A DNA stretch of 64,000 nucleotides from Thereva unica (taxonomy: Eukaryota > Arthropoda > Insecta > Diptera > Therevidae), in the NCBI GenBank assembly GCA_949987705.1, contig OX465281.1, forward strand, positions 155,634,393 through 155,698,392. Reading direction: 5' to 3'. A program made the position numbers and the translations under genes. Shown piece by piece: positions 9,001 through 21,599 of the stretch. Each line of letters opens with the position of its first letter. The stretch's first letter is position 1. The notes under the pieces are model-generated. The model was not told the origin of the DNA and ran no database searches. It saw nothing but the letters and a program-made list of their open reading frames with translations.

Positions 9001-11277
9001 CGTGCTGCTCGGTTTGATGACAGCATGGTGAGGCAGGTAACAACATCGATATGTTGTTGTGTCGTTGGGCAATTGATTTTGAAGTGCTGATTCGGGGGTG
9101 GTGGCAGGCACCATGTGACCTAACGTCAAATATTCCTGTATGCATTTGACGTAGTCTGCTTTCAGGTCAGGATCTTGTTGGAATCGTTTCTCCATCTGCA
9201 TCAATGTTCGAATGGCGATGTGTCTTGATGCGCCAAGTTGTACTTTATCAGCTACAAATGGAAGCCGGACTTGGTAACGTCCGTTGCTGCATCTAGTGAC
9301 GTTGTTGTTGAAATGGGTTTCACAGCGGGTTTCTTCGTTTGTCCACTTGGATCTTGGTGGAAGCTCTTCTAGTTCCCAAAATCTCTTTAGCTCATCGTTA
9401 GGAGTCGTCTTGGTGAAGAATGTTTTCACATGTGCGCTTGCTCGTGCAGCTGGAGTCGTCTTCCCAGAGATGATCCACCCAAACACCGTGTTTTGTCCCA
9501 CTGGGGCTTCCTCGTTGCCTTTCCTTAGGCCGGCCAAGATGATCATGGGGAATACATCTGCTCCCAAAAGGATGTCGATGTGACCCGGCTTGTGGAACGT
9601 TGGATCCGCTAATTCGAGACCCTTTAAGTGCGCCCAATCCTTGCTAGAACATTCACTATTTGGTAATGGATTAGTTATTTTGTTAATTACCATTGCCTGG
9701 ACCTGGATGTTCTTCGCCTGTTGGTTTCGTGTCTTTAGTTGCAGCGAAGCCCATCTTGTGATATTCCCCGCTGGCATGTTACCGATCATGCTTAATGCGG
9801 TTTGTATTGGCTCCTTTTTGAGTTGTAAATCTTGAACCACTGCCTCACGTACGAATGAGGATTGAGATCCGGGATCAATGAGTGCTCTGCATACCTGCTC
9901 TCGTCCACTTGGAGATACTACGGTGACCAGGGCTGTAGCTAATAGTACTTGTCGGCAGTCGTAGGGTGCTGCCTGAGCGAAGTATGTGTGTGTTTGGTTG
10001 GATGGTAATTCATCGTTTGAACTTGAGGGCGGTGAAACGCTGCTGTTGGTTTGACTCGCTGACTGGATTCTGTGTAAGGTTGTATGGTGGGTCTTTCCGC
10101 ATTGGAAACATCTACCTTTACTGGGACACTGTGATGAGCGATGGCTTGCTCTCAAGCAATTGATGCATAGATCCTTTGATTTGACTGTTTTGAATCTATC
10201 ATCGATGCTGAACTGCACATATTTGGGGCATTTCCTTATGGCATGTGCGCCTTTGCACAGGATGCATACGCTTTGATTTGCTACATGGAAGGCTTGGGTT
10301 CTTCTTCTTGGGTGCTCCCTGGCTTTGCTCTCGTGATGTTCACGCTTGCTGTTTGCTGGGTTGTTGACAGCTTCTAACGTCCTGAATCTCGTTTCGAGGA
10401 AAGTACGCAGTTGTGGCCATGTCGGAATGGTTTGCCTTGACTTAGTACTCTGGGATTCCTCCCACTGCTCGTGAGTTTCGGTCGGTAGTTTCTGTACAAG
10501 CAAATGGATGAGAATAGGGTCCCAATTCTGTGTTGAGATTTTCAGATTCTCAATAGCTGTGAGACATTCGTGGGTCCTTGTCTTCAGCTCCTTGATGCCT
10601 TGTGCTGATTCGCGACTTAACTTCGGTTGGCTGAGTAGAATGTCGAGCTGTGTCTTTAATAATGCTCGCTTATTGTCGTAAGTATCAACGAGTAGATTCC
10701 ATGCAGGTTCATAGTTGGCATCGCTTACTAATGTATTGCTGAGTAGTCTCAATGCTTCCCCAGATAAATGAGCCTTTAGATATTGGAGTTTTTGAGCACC
10801 TGATAATGATGTTTTGTTGTGTATGAGGCTGGTGAATAAGTCCAAGAATGATGGCCATGATGCATAGTCGCCTGCGAATGTGGGTATTGAGATTCGTGGA
10901 AGTTTTACCTCGTTGTTATGGTGAGCAATTTGACTATTATTTAGATCTGTTGATGACTGCTCGGCTCTTGGGTCTGCGGCTGGACGGATCTTGAGGTATT
11001 CTTCGTTGATTGCGGAATAGGTGTTTATGTAAGTTTCCTCCACTTCTGCGTACCAATCGTCCTTGAAGTATGGATGCTTGTGTTCGGCTTCACTTAGCGT
11101 CTTGCTCATTATTTTCTCCTCGTTATCGCGGAACTTTTTCCAGTCGTCATCCAGACCGTCGAGTTTCTTTTGGAAGTATATTTCCGTTTTTCTACTTGGT
11201 CCATCCTTGGAAAAGTTGCGATATGCCTTCTCGATGCGTTCTCGAAGTCGTTTTTGATGATCGAGTAATTCTTCCAT
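6043..11277 (-). CDS. BEL/Pao Gag-Pol polyprotein, intact
   Basis: The frame has 1744 codons, starting about 40 nt after the primer site. Residues 1-60 are charged and helical. A Gag core of the DUF1759 type follows (PRISIPTFAGDYASWPSF). Cysteine-histidine knuckles come next (CILCKGAHAIRKC, CINCLRASHRSSQC, CFQCGKTHHTTLH). The protease motif reads LIDPGSQSSF. The reverse transcriptase has the YVDD motif in NDFYVDDLMTGA. RNase H begins at FCDASIKAYAAV. The integrase shows the HHCC region, then DYCGPF, SDCGSNF and GLWESGVKS supplying the D, D and E residues. Length and order are typical for a complete BEL/Pao element. The one oddity is proline after the catalytic aspartate of the protease, where serine or threonine is commonest. 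Pol and gag share one frame, as is usual in this superfamily. Confidence 0.96.
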   Translation of the reverse strand: MEELLDHQKRLRERIEKAYRNFSKDGPSRKTEIYFQKKLDGLDDDWKKFRDNEEKIMSKTLSEAEHKHPYFKDDWYAEVEETYINTYSAINEEYLKIRPAADPRAEQSSTDLNNSQIAHHNNEVKLPRISIPTFAGDYASWPSFLDLFTSLIHNKTSLSGAQKLQYLKAHLSGEALRLLSNTLVSDANYEPAWNLLVDTYDNKRALLKTQLDILLSQPKLSRESAQGIKELKTRTHECLTAIENLKISTQNWDPILIHLLVQKLPTETHEQWEESQSTKSRQTIPTWPQLRTFLETRFRTLEAVNNPANSKREHHESKAREHPRRRTQAFHVANQSVCILCKGAHAIRKCPKYVQFSIDDRFKTVKSKDLCINCLRASHRSSQCPSKGRCFQCGKTHHTTLHRIQSASQTNSSVSPPSSSNDELPSNQTHTYFAQAAPYDCRQVLLATALVTVVSPSGREQVCRALIDPGSQSSFVREAVVQDLQLKKEPIQTALSMIGNMPAGNITRWASLQLKTRNQQAKNIQVQAMVINKITNPLPNSECSSKDWAHLKGLELADPTFHKPGHIDILLGADVFPMIILAGLRKGNEEAPVGQNTVFGWIISGKTTPAARASAHVKTFFTKTTPNDELKRFWELEELPPRSKWTNEETRCETHFNNNVTRCSNGRYQVRLPFVADKVQLGASRHIAIRTLMQMEKRFQQDPDLKADYVKCIQEYLTLGHMVPATTPESALQNQLPNDTTTYRCCYLPHHAVIKPSSTTTKLRVVFDASRPTANGNSLNSVLLNGPVIQDSLMSTLMRWRKYRIAYMADIEKMYRQIRVHPDDADYQQIVWRETPDQPIRDLKLLTVTFGTKSAPFLAIRTMHQLAKDEAEMFQIGSNAVLNDFYVDDLMTGADNIEEAREKQKQLIQLLRAGGLELRKWAANHNTILEEVPATDREVSFPLAVNAEEVKALGLLWNPASDTLSYKVSMESAPEIYTKRKILSEIAKLFDPIGWLTPVTINAKILIQSLWLTKLDWDEIVPINIDQQWRKFRADLQVIQTIQIPRWIEVHNKIQNIENHGFCDASIKAYAAVVYIRTQDEDGNCHCHLIAAKSKVAPIKTISLPKLELCGAHLLAKLLAQVKDDMKFEQVTTHAWTNSTIVIAWLRKHPSSWETFVANRVSQIHQLLDQSSWNHVRTEDNPADCATRGLSPSELKPHKLWWTGPHWLQQTKEHWPKRKEIQNTTVGVRKTTTNLHIEVDPSNRDLINKYSSLTKLLRVTAYCRRWLKASKSSSSLPQPSYLTSREIQAALQCWIKNVQLQEFEEEIRAIQSKQPVSSKSKLIRLTPFLDQEGILRVGGRIQNANTTFSESHPIILPEKSPLAKLIIDNIHRTTLHGGTQLMLHTLRQSYWILNARNAVRRHNHRCMQCFRQRAAGQTQLMANLPTYRVRPARPFAHTGVDYCGPFELKLSKLRNARSQKGYIALFICMVTKAIHLEVVTDASTEGFLTAFRRFIARRGLCSDMYSDCGSNFLGANNMLTRFKIEANKALERELAEAMENQGIHWHFNPPASPHFGGLWESGVKSVKYHLKRTIGDAKLTYEELSTLTTQIEATLNSRPLTELTQDPDDVSALTPGHFLIGSPLLTPPEPSLLDTNINRLNRYQFIQRLHQGFWTRWSTEYLSRLQQRPKWLKPNTEVKINDLVLIKDERLPPSQWLLERITATHPGPDNLVRVVTVRTKNNVMKRPITRICSLPSNSAPDQQY

Positions 11278-11316
11278 GTTTCTGAATTGCGGCTTGAGTT
11301 ATCTTATTGAATCACT

Positions 11317-11334
11317 ATCCGGCTCGAAGGACCA
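11317..11334 (-). promoter_or_regulatory. Primer-binding site for tRNA-Tyr
   Basis: On the minus strand TGGTCCTTCGAGCCGGAT follows the upstream LTR after one base. It is the exact complement of the 3' end (with CCA) of animal tRNA-Tyr as I know it. This fixes the element's direction and the LTR edge. Confidence 0.9.
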
Positions 11335-12250
11335 ATGTTCAGAATTAGCAATTTAATTTCTGACTCAATAAAAAGGTGCCGGAAGGGTGTGATTCAATAA
11401 AAAGATAACCTTTTCCACTAATCAAAATTACTATTTATTCACAATTAATTCTTAGATTTTCTCAAATATAAATTCAATAAAAATTCAACAAATTGCCAAA
11501 ATAATTCAATTCAATCTTTAATTCGTTATTTATTACTTGAAATTTCGTATTTGTTTTGCAAATAAAAATTACCAAAATATTGCTTGCTCTGGTAACTTAA
11601 ATGAATAACGCCACCTATCTGTCAGCGTGATGATTGATGTTTCGACTGATGTGTTCTGCAATTAGAACAGCCAGGAATAACCTTTGTGTTGCTGCACTCT
11701 GGTTTCGTTTCTTGTGAATCGCTTGGGATTTGCTTGTTGCTTGCTGCCTGGTTGCTGCTTGCTGCCCTGGTTGTGGCTTGCTGGACTGCTTTGCCTTGTT
11801 TCTTCGCAAATTCGTCCCTCTGTGGTTGGTTAGAGTAACTGCTGAAATCAATTTTGGTGATTAAGTTACTGCTGTATTAAAGACTTCAAAACTGTCTTTA
11901 ATTCGGGCTTTACTGGGAAAAGACCTCAATTCTGTCTTTCCAGAATGCTAAGCTCGATACTTAGGCTTTGAAATTGCTTTATTGCTAAAACCTCAATACA
12001 GATTTTATCTTCTAGTTCAAGACTCTAGAAAGATTAAAAGCAATCTGATTTAACGCCGTCTGTGCGTCGGTATTTATTTCTACTCAAACAATAGCTGCGG
12101 CTATCCTTTGGCAGGGGGCTTCGTTCTCGAAGTACATAATTTCGGGTTTATGTACTAGATCGGCGTGCGATGTCCGATCAGCTGTTCTTGTTTATCTTAC
12201 GGCTGTCAAATGGGGTAAGTATTTTCATCTTTGTTTTTGAATATATATAT

Positions 12251-14554
<2,304 letters not shown>

Positions 14555-15143
14555 AGTTATATTTTTAGGGTTTTAACGCAGATTCGGTGGGGGATGATCG
14601 AGGCGGAGTTTTGTGTTTATTTCTGCAGGGTTGACAGGTAAGAATTTTATGTGGAATCTATTAGTATTTTTATTAATTTTCTGTTTGTAGAACTTGCGGA
14701 TTTGCCGACGGCTTTTGGCATATTTATCGGGACGGATTTGTTGAATTGTTTAAAAAAAGGTACGTATTTTGCATTTAATTTTTTGATTAATCTGTTTATT
14801 TTCAGGTATGAGTTTTTGTGTTTACTTTTGTGTAGTGATGTCTTTGTACGTGTGGTTTTTGTGATCTTTATAATAAATAGTTAAAAACAAAGTTCATTTG
14901 GGTTTCATTTGTTGTTGTTTTTTTTTTCTTTTATTTCTTCATTTTCAGGGCGTTTTGCAGCTTTTGTTTTTGTTCATAGAGAAAGGGAATAAATGAATTT
15001 ACCAATCGTGCGGAAATTTGTGTTTTTATTTGTTGCTTCCTTCCCTTCTTTATTTTTCAGATCTGGTTTTTGCAGATGGTGCTTTTTGCAGGTTTATGAC
15101 ATTTAGGATTCTTTTTAGGCTTGATTTTGTTTCAGCCTGAACA

Positions 15144-15771
15144 GAGCGGCCATAACTTTGAGCCAAATTAACTTACAGACCTCGTTAAGGGCTCATTTTG
15201 TAGATAATTTTATTCTCTAATGACTTTGTATTGATCATTTTCAGCTATCATTGCACACAACCGAGTTATTTGGTATAAACGACCTCTACCTCTTTTTCAA
15301 TATGGCGGATTTTCCCATCACACTGCGACCCCACAAACTTGGTTTTAACATTGTCAGATATACCCCAACAAATTCCAAAAAAAAAAAAAATTTGACCATC
15401 ATGAAATGCAATTTGACTTACTAATTGCACTGGACTATACATACAAGCTGCTAAATATGTTCGCAAGGGAGCATTACTGGAACTTACATGAATTTTATAG
15501 AACAAAGAAAACGGGAAATTATCTTCGTGACCATAAAGGGAGACATTAGCATACTCTCGTTCGATACGGAGGGGAAGCAGCTTTGGAAATGGTTACTTGA
15601 GTAAAAATAAAAATGGGCTTATGGCGGACAAATCACGGCCGCTTGGCGTTTTAAGGGGAATGTGGTGCCGGTAGACTTTTTACAATTTTTAATGGGTGCA
15701 CTGCACATACGGCCTCACGACGGCCAAACTTGACCAAAAGATTTAAATGACCAAGAACTAAGCTGTGCGCG
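15144..15771. other. Unassigned sequence between the BEL and errantivirus elements
   Basis: I see no gene. The block 15380-15430 resembles sequence near 2760-2820 in reverse, so it belongs to an interspersed repeat. The last bases, GTGCGCG, form one side of the errantivirus target duplication. Confidence 0.6.
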
Positions 15772-16065
15772 AGTTACATACCAACCCACAACCCATTGCA
15801 TCGACAGTAATTTAATATGTACATCAAAACAGTTTTCATATCTACACTCATCCCAGCATATTTTCCTAATTGTCACGTACAGCATCATGTTTCCCAAACA
15901 CCCATTTCCTTTCCCAAGCAATATCAGCAAATCTCAAAAAAGCTTTCCCACTTGATTATAATAAATGAAAATAATTAAAGTCAGTCTTCATTTGAACTTA
16001 ATAAAGATCAGTTAAAACAAAGTGTTATTCTTTTATTTAATATTTTTCTTAAATAAACTATTAGT
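15772..16065 (+). repeat. 5' LTR of the errantivirus
   Basis: It is 294 bp and, in my base-by-base reading, identical to 23144-23437. AATAAA-like signals lie near 15959 and 16052. The final T overlaps the first base of the primer-binding site. Confidence 0.95.
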
Positions 16066-16082
16066 GGCGCAGTCGGTAGGAT
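16065..16082 (+). promoter_or_regulatory. Primer-binding site, tRNA-Ser-like
   Basis: TGGCGCAGTCGGTAGGAT follows the LTR at once. I associate this sequence with tRNA-Ser, the primer reported for the 17.6/297/ZAM group. The assignment to tRNA-Ser is from memory; the position is clear. Confidence 0.8.
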
Positions 16083-16404
16083 TGCTAAAAAGTAATCCTT
16101 TTGAAAATCAATAAAAATCAGCGTAATGTAATAACGAATTCGACGGTTTATCGAAGTTCATTTTTACGGTCAACTAACGGCTAATTAGTGACAACAAAAA
16201 CGCGATTTTCTTTTTCATTAACAAAATTTTAACTAAAAGTGCTGTGTTGTGTGCAGAAATAAGGAGTTACCATCGAGGGATTATCGGTGTTGTCCGGCTC
16301 TTCACACTCATCTTTAACAGCAACGAAGGATCAAAAAGGACACAAGAAGTGAAAGGCATCTTGGCGAGTTTCTACTCCTTAGTTCAAAGAACCTACAACT
16401 CTAC

Positions 16405-16436
16405 ATGATGAAAATAATATTTGGCATCTGGTTTAT
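16405..16436 (+). CDS. env: Leader exon supplying the env signal peptide (predicted)
   Basis: Two ATG codons at 16405 and 16408 open a short frame of hydrophobic codons (Ile, Ile, Phe, Gly, Ile, Trp, Phe). After ten codons plus two bases there is a consensus splice donor GTAAGT at 16437. The only good acceptor in the right phase that I see at the pol/env junction is the TTTCAG ending at 21548. Joining the two continues the env frame in phase and places this hydrophobic stretch at its start. In unspliced RNA the frame ends at TAA 16438-16440, just before gag. Splicing of env from a leader exon is known in errantiviruses; the coordinates here are inferred. Confidence 0.72.
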
Positions 16437-16481
16437 GTAAGTCAATTTTTGAATATTTTCCTTTATTTTATTATTCCGTGA

Positions 16482-17825
16482 ATGCCCCCTCCTAAAAAAT
16501 CGAAACGTAGGCGGAGAATTGGGCAAAATAATAGAAGTGCTCATCTTAATTTTAATTTAGATACGGAAAGTGATTATTCAATTAGTGAAGTTGAAGATAA
16601 TATTTTTGGCAATAATTTACAAGAAGAATTGATTAGTGATTTGTGTAATACTTTCAGTAGTAATATTAATATCGAAAATAAAAATTTAGGAGAAAGTTGT
16701 AGTAGCGGTGCAAGTAGTAATTTTCAGGGAAATTTTAGTAGTAGTATAGACCTTAAATTAAATATGGCTACAGAAAACAATATAACTGACGATATCTTTA
16801 GTAAATTAAGAGTGCCCGATGCAATAAAAGACTTGCCGAAATTTGACGGGAACCCAAGGCTTCTTTTTGACTTCATAAGTAACGTAGAAGAAATATTATC
16901 TCTTATATCTAGTGTGGATGGCACATCCTATGGGCGTATTTTGCTCCGTGCAATTCGCAACAAAATTGTAGGACCAGCAAACGAAGCCTTAAACATGTAT
17001 GGAACACCACTTACCTGGTCGTCTATCAAAGAAAATCTCGTTGTACATTACTCAGATAAGAGGAACGAAACCTCTTTAATTAGAGACCTTCACGGTCTAA
17101 GACAACATAATAGAAGTATCGAAGGTTTTTATAGTGAAATTATTGAAATTTTGGCGGCATTGTCAAATCATATAAAGATCCACGAAATTAATCCAAGTGT
17201 TTTAGAAGCAAAAAAGAAATTATATTCTGAAATGTGTCTAAACACATTTTTGACAGGGCTAAAAGAACCTTTTGGTTCTATAATTCGAGCAATGAAGCCT
17301 GAATCGCTTGCAGCTGCTTTCGCCTGTTGTATCAAAGAACAGAATATATCTTACGTTAAAACGGACGGTAGCCATAATAGAAGTCAGCCTGCTAATAGAT
17401 CTTCTCAACCGACGAATATCCCATACGCCATACATAGGAATTTTATACCCCGACAACAGACAAGATTTTTACAGCAACCACAAAACACATTCGCACAACA
17501 ATTTAATTCACTCAGCCAAAGACCTCATAAATTATTCAATTCATTTACCCAACAACCTTCACATCAATATAACCCATTTAACCAGAGGTATCTCCAACAA
17601 ACAAATCTATTTAGTCAGCAACAAAGAGGCCCTCAACAATTAGGCACATTTGGACAAAATCAGCAAAACCAAATTCGACAAACACTTCAGAAACCCGTAC
17701 CAATGGACACAAGTTCAGGTAACACTAATCGAAATGCTGTTACTTCTTTCCAAAGTAGACCACCTCAAAGCAATTTCTTTAGATCAACCGGACCACCCAA
17801 CTTTCATAGTAAAGAACTATCATAA
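16482..17825 (+). CDS. gag: Errantivirus Gag
   Basis: The frame has 447 codons. It starts with a basic segment (PPPKKSKRRRR), then an acidic, serine- and asparagine-rich stretch to about residue 110. A helical capsid-like region follows (RVPDAIKDLPKFDGNPRLLF onward to about residue 290), and then a long low-complexity tail rich in Gln, Asn, Phe and Pro. There is no zinc knuckle, which fits Gag proteins of the 17.6/gypsy group. The -1 frame overlaps the end of gag by only about ten bases, so the site for -1 frameshifting into pol would have to be within about 17817-17825. Confidence 0.9.
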   Translation: MPPPKKSKRRRRIGQNNRSAHLNFNLDTESDYSISEVEDNIFGNNLQEELISDLCNTFSSNINIENKNLGESCSSGASSNFQGNFSSSIDLKLNMATENNITDDIFSKLRVPDAIKDLPKFDGNPRLLFDFISNVEEILSLISSVDGTSYGRILLRAIRNKIVGPANEALNMYGTPLTWSSIKENLVVHYSDKRNETSLIRDLHGLRQHNRSIEGFYSEIIEILAALSNHIKIHEINPSVLEAKKKLYSEMCLNTFLTGLKEPFGSIIRAMKPESLAAAFACCIKEQNISYVKTDGSHNRSQPANRSSQPTNIPYAIHRNFIPRQQTRFLQQPQNTFAQQFNSLSQRPHKLFNSFTQQPSHQYNPFNQRYLQQTNLFSQQQRGPQQLGTFGQNQQNQIRQTLQKPVPMDTSSGNTNRNAVTSFQSRPPQSNFFRSTGPPNFHSKELS

Positions 17826-20800
17826 ACGAAGGAGAAAATAACTTCGACCAACCCCAATACGATCCCAATCAGCTACCTACTGATATTGATGATACCACCA
17901 ATACCGGGAATATTGACGGACAGCGTTTTTATGAACAAGATTCTGAGCAACCTCCAAATTTCGAAATAGATGATCGAAATTTTTCTATAAATGCCTCGAC
18001 AGACCCATCGGATACTTAGACATCAATAAACATGGGTCTGTCCTTCCATATATTAACATTTCTTCCCCTTTTGGAAGACCACTTAAATTTCTTATTGACA
18101 CTGGATCTTCATCTTCCTTTATCAACCCTGAATTCATAAATCCGACCGATATCAGAGTATGCAACCCCACAGTTGTTATAACAGTTTTTAATAAACACAC
18201 CCTAGACAAGCAAATCATTTTACCGAATTTTGCCGAGTTCCAAGAACCAGGAGAAATAAATTTCCTAGTTTTCAGATTCCATGGGTATTTTGATGGCTTA
18301 TTAGGTCTCGATACGCTCACTTCTCTAGGTGCTAATGTAGATCTAGGTAATAAAATTTTAATTACTAGAAACGCCTTTATACCACTCAACTTTAAGCCAA
18401 ACGTCATGTCAAATAAATATGCGATCCCAGCCAAATCAAAATTGATCGCCAGATTACCGGTTGACGTCCGAAATGGAGATATTCACATACAAACGACTGA
18501 ACTCAAACCTGGTTTATTTATTGCAGAGGGAATATCTAAAGCAAAAGATTGGTATAGCCTAATTGAGGTAACCAATTACGGAAATCATGATGAATTTCTA
18601 CTTTTAGAGCAACCGCTAAAGGTACAGGAATTCTCCCCAAATCAATTCGTAGAACTTAATAACTTCAACATCCAATATGGGGACAACCTTCAGAATTCAG
18701 ACAAAATTATTTCCGACTCAATCCGTACCTCGCATTTAAACATAGAAGAAAGAAAGATAGTGTTAAAAATTTGTAAAGAGTTCGACGATATATTTTTCAA
18801 GGAAGGTCAGAAGTTGACTTTCACCAATCAGATAAAACACCATATTCAGACGACAGATGACATACCCATCCATACAAAGTCGTATAGGTATCCTTATGTA
18901 CATAAGGAAGAGGTTCGAAGGCAAATCAGCGAAATGCTCGAACAAAGAATAATTAGGCCTAGTTATTCACCTTGGAGCTCTCCTGTTTGGATTGTTCCAA
19001 AGAAAAAAGACGTAACAGGTAAACAAAAATGGCGCCTCGTCATTGACTACCGAAAGTTAAATGAAAAAACGGTAAGCGACCGGTATCCATTGCCAAATAT
19101 TAGTGAAATCCTAGATAAACTGGGAAAGTCTATGTATTTTACGACACTAGATCTTGCCAGCGGATTCCACCAAATTGAGATGGCATCTCAAGATGTATGT
19201 AAAACAGCTTTTACAGTAGAAGGAGGCCATTACGAGTACATTCGTATGCCATTTGGGCTTAAAAACGCCCCTTCTACATTCCAAAGAGTTATGGATAACG
19301 TACTGAAAGACCTACAAGGGAGAATATGTCTCGTGTATCTCGATGACATTATAATATTCTCTACGTCGCTACAAGAGCATGCCGAGAACTTAAAAAAGGT
19401 GTTTCAGCAACTTAGACAGGCAAACTTGAAAGTTAATCTAGATAAGTCCGAATTCCTACATAAGGAAATTGCCTTCCTTGGTCATCTTATAACAACAGAG
19501 GGCGTAAGACCAAACCCGGACAAAATTACCGCAATAAAAAACTTTCCAATTCCCCGCACACAAAAAGAAATCAAAGGATTTCTAGGTTTATTAGGGTATT
19601 ATCGCAAGTTCATTAAGGACTTCGCGAAACTTACCAAACCATTGAGGCATTCAAAAAAGGAAGAACCGTGCAATTAAATCCACGGTATGTTCAAACCTTC
19701 GAGACCTGCAAAGATCTCCTCATGAACGACCCTTTACTACAGTACCCCGACTTCTCCAAGGCCTTCGTGCTGACAACCGATGCCAGCAATTTCGCAATTG
19801 GTGCTGTATTATCGCAAGGCCCTATCGGCAGCGATAAACCTGTTTGCTATGCAAGTAGAACTTTGACTGATACTGAAGTCAACTACTCTACTATAGAAAA
19901 AGAACTCCTAGCAATTGTTTGGGCAACCAAGTATTTTCGGCCATATCTCTTCGGCCACAAGTTCAAAATTGTAACTGATCATAAGCCCCTCACTTGGCTT
20001 ATGAGCCTTAAAGACCCTAATTCTAAACTCATTAGATGGAGACTGAAGTTGGAAGAATTCGACTACGAAGTAGTCTATAAAAAGGGTAAACAAAACTCAA
20101 ATGCAGATGCGTTGAGTCGTGTAAGATTGAATCAAGTCGAAAGTCATGAAACCGAACTGAATACCAATGAAATAAGAACCTCCACGTCACAACAAAGTAC
20201 CAACGGGTCTACCATCCATTCAGCAACCGAAAACTTAGACGATGGTATTGCGATTTCAGAGCGCCCTTTAAACGAGTATAACTTACAATTCATACTTGAA
20301 AAATCCGAGAGACGACCACCGACATCTCTTGAAATGCCGTTCAAAAACAAACAAAGACGTACATTTCGTAAGTCATATTTTTCTGAAAAAGATATCATTG
20401 ACCTCTTCAAGCAATACCTACCACCAAATAAAGTAACCGCCGTTTATACTGACGACGATACATTCAAGAACATTCAAACAGTTTATTCTAAATTTTTCTG
20501 CAATTCCAAAGTATTTAGACTTGTCCGTTGCACAGAAATATTACCCGACATTCAAGATAACGATGAGCAAGATAAGATAATCAGAGACTACCATACCAAA
20601 AGTAACCACAGAGGAATTAACGAAACGTTATCGCATCTAAAACGTAAATATTATTTCCCATTCATCAAAATTAAAATCGCAAAAATTATTAATAACTGCG
20701 AAATCTGTCAAACTATGAAGTATGACAGAAATCCTCCTAAATTACAATATCAAATCCCAGAAACCCCTGAAAAACCGCTTGACATAATACATACAGACAT

Positions 20801-21599
20801 ATATAGCATCAACCACAAACAAGTACTCACCTTACTAGACAAATTTTCCAAATTCGCCGCCGCCTATACACTACCAGCTCGAAATAGCTTGTCAATCATT
20901 AAATGTTTAAAACATTATATTAGCCTACACGGCTTACCGAAGAAACTAGTTTCGGATCAAGGTTCAGAGTTTACTTCAACCATATTTAAGGATTTTTGCT
21001 CCCAATATGAGATAACTCACCATATTACTTCATTTCAACAGACGAGCAGTAATGCCCCTGTTGAACGTATGCATTCTACGCTAACGGAAATTTATAGAAT
21101 TATTTATGATAAGCAGAAGGATATGGATCACGAAGAACTTCTGAATGAGGCAATAATTACATATAATAACGCCATCCATAGTGCTACAAAATATACTCCA
21201 TACGAGCTTTTCTACGGGAGAACTTATAGATTTAATAATAATATAAAATATAATAATGAACACGAATATTTACAAAGGTTGAATGAATTCCAAGCAAAAC
21301 TATATCCTAGCATAAAAGCATTATTAGAAGATAGAACACTTAAGAATATCAATAAATTAAACCAAAATAGGGATCAGCCAGATATATTAAATGAAGGTTC
21401 AGATATATTCAGGAAAGAATGTAGACGTAACAAGTTAACTCCAAGATTCACTAAGCATAAAGTTAAGCAGAATAGATTAGCGACAGTACTTGTAGGTAAA
21501 GATAAAAAATTTCATAAATGTAGAATTAAGAAGAAACTTAAATTTCAGGGTATGCGCAGCTCAAGGACAGAAAATGGAGATCCAGGATCTCAGCAATAG
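17817..21599 (+). pseudogene. pol: Errantivirus Pol, two frameshifts
   Basis: The order is protease, reverse transcriptase, RNase H, integrase. After the gag stop the -1 frame is open to a TAG at 18016-18018. The protease (LIDTGSSSSF near 18080) and the reverse transcriptase (VYLDDIIIFS near 19335) are in a different frame, so one base has been gained or lost around 17972-18016, close to a run of five T. At 19650-19675 the frame changes again next to a run of six A. RNase H (TDASNFAIGAVLSQG) and integrase follow to 21599. The integrase has the HHCC finger (with CEIC) and the D, D, E residues (IHTDIY, SDQGSEF, PVERMHS). Both breaks are single-base and next to homopolymers, so they could be assembly errors or real mutations. 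Confidence 0.9.

Noticed and set aside
6221..9835. Many plus-strand open frames across the BEL polyprotein
   Set aside because: They lie antisense to an intact, motif-rich polyprotein and show no motifs of their own.
19640..19680. A programmed frameshift between reverse transcriptase and RNase H of the errantivirus
   Set aside because: Errantivirus pol is one frame in known members. A single-base change at an A6 run is simpler, as mutation or assembly error.
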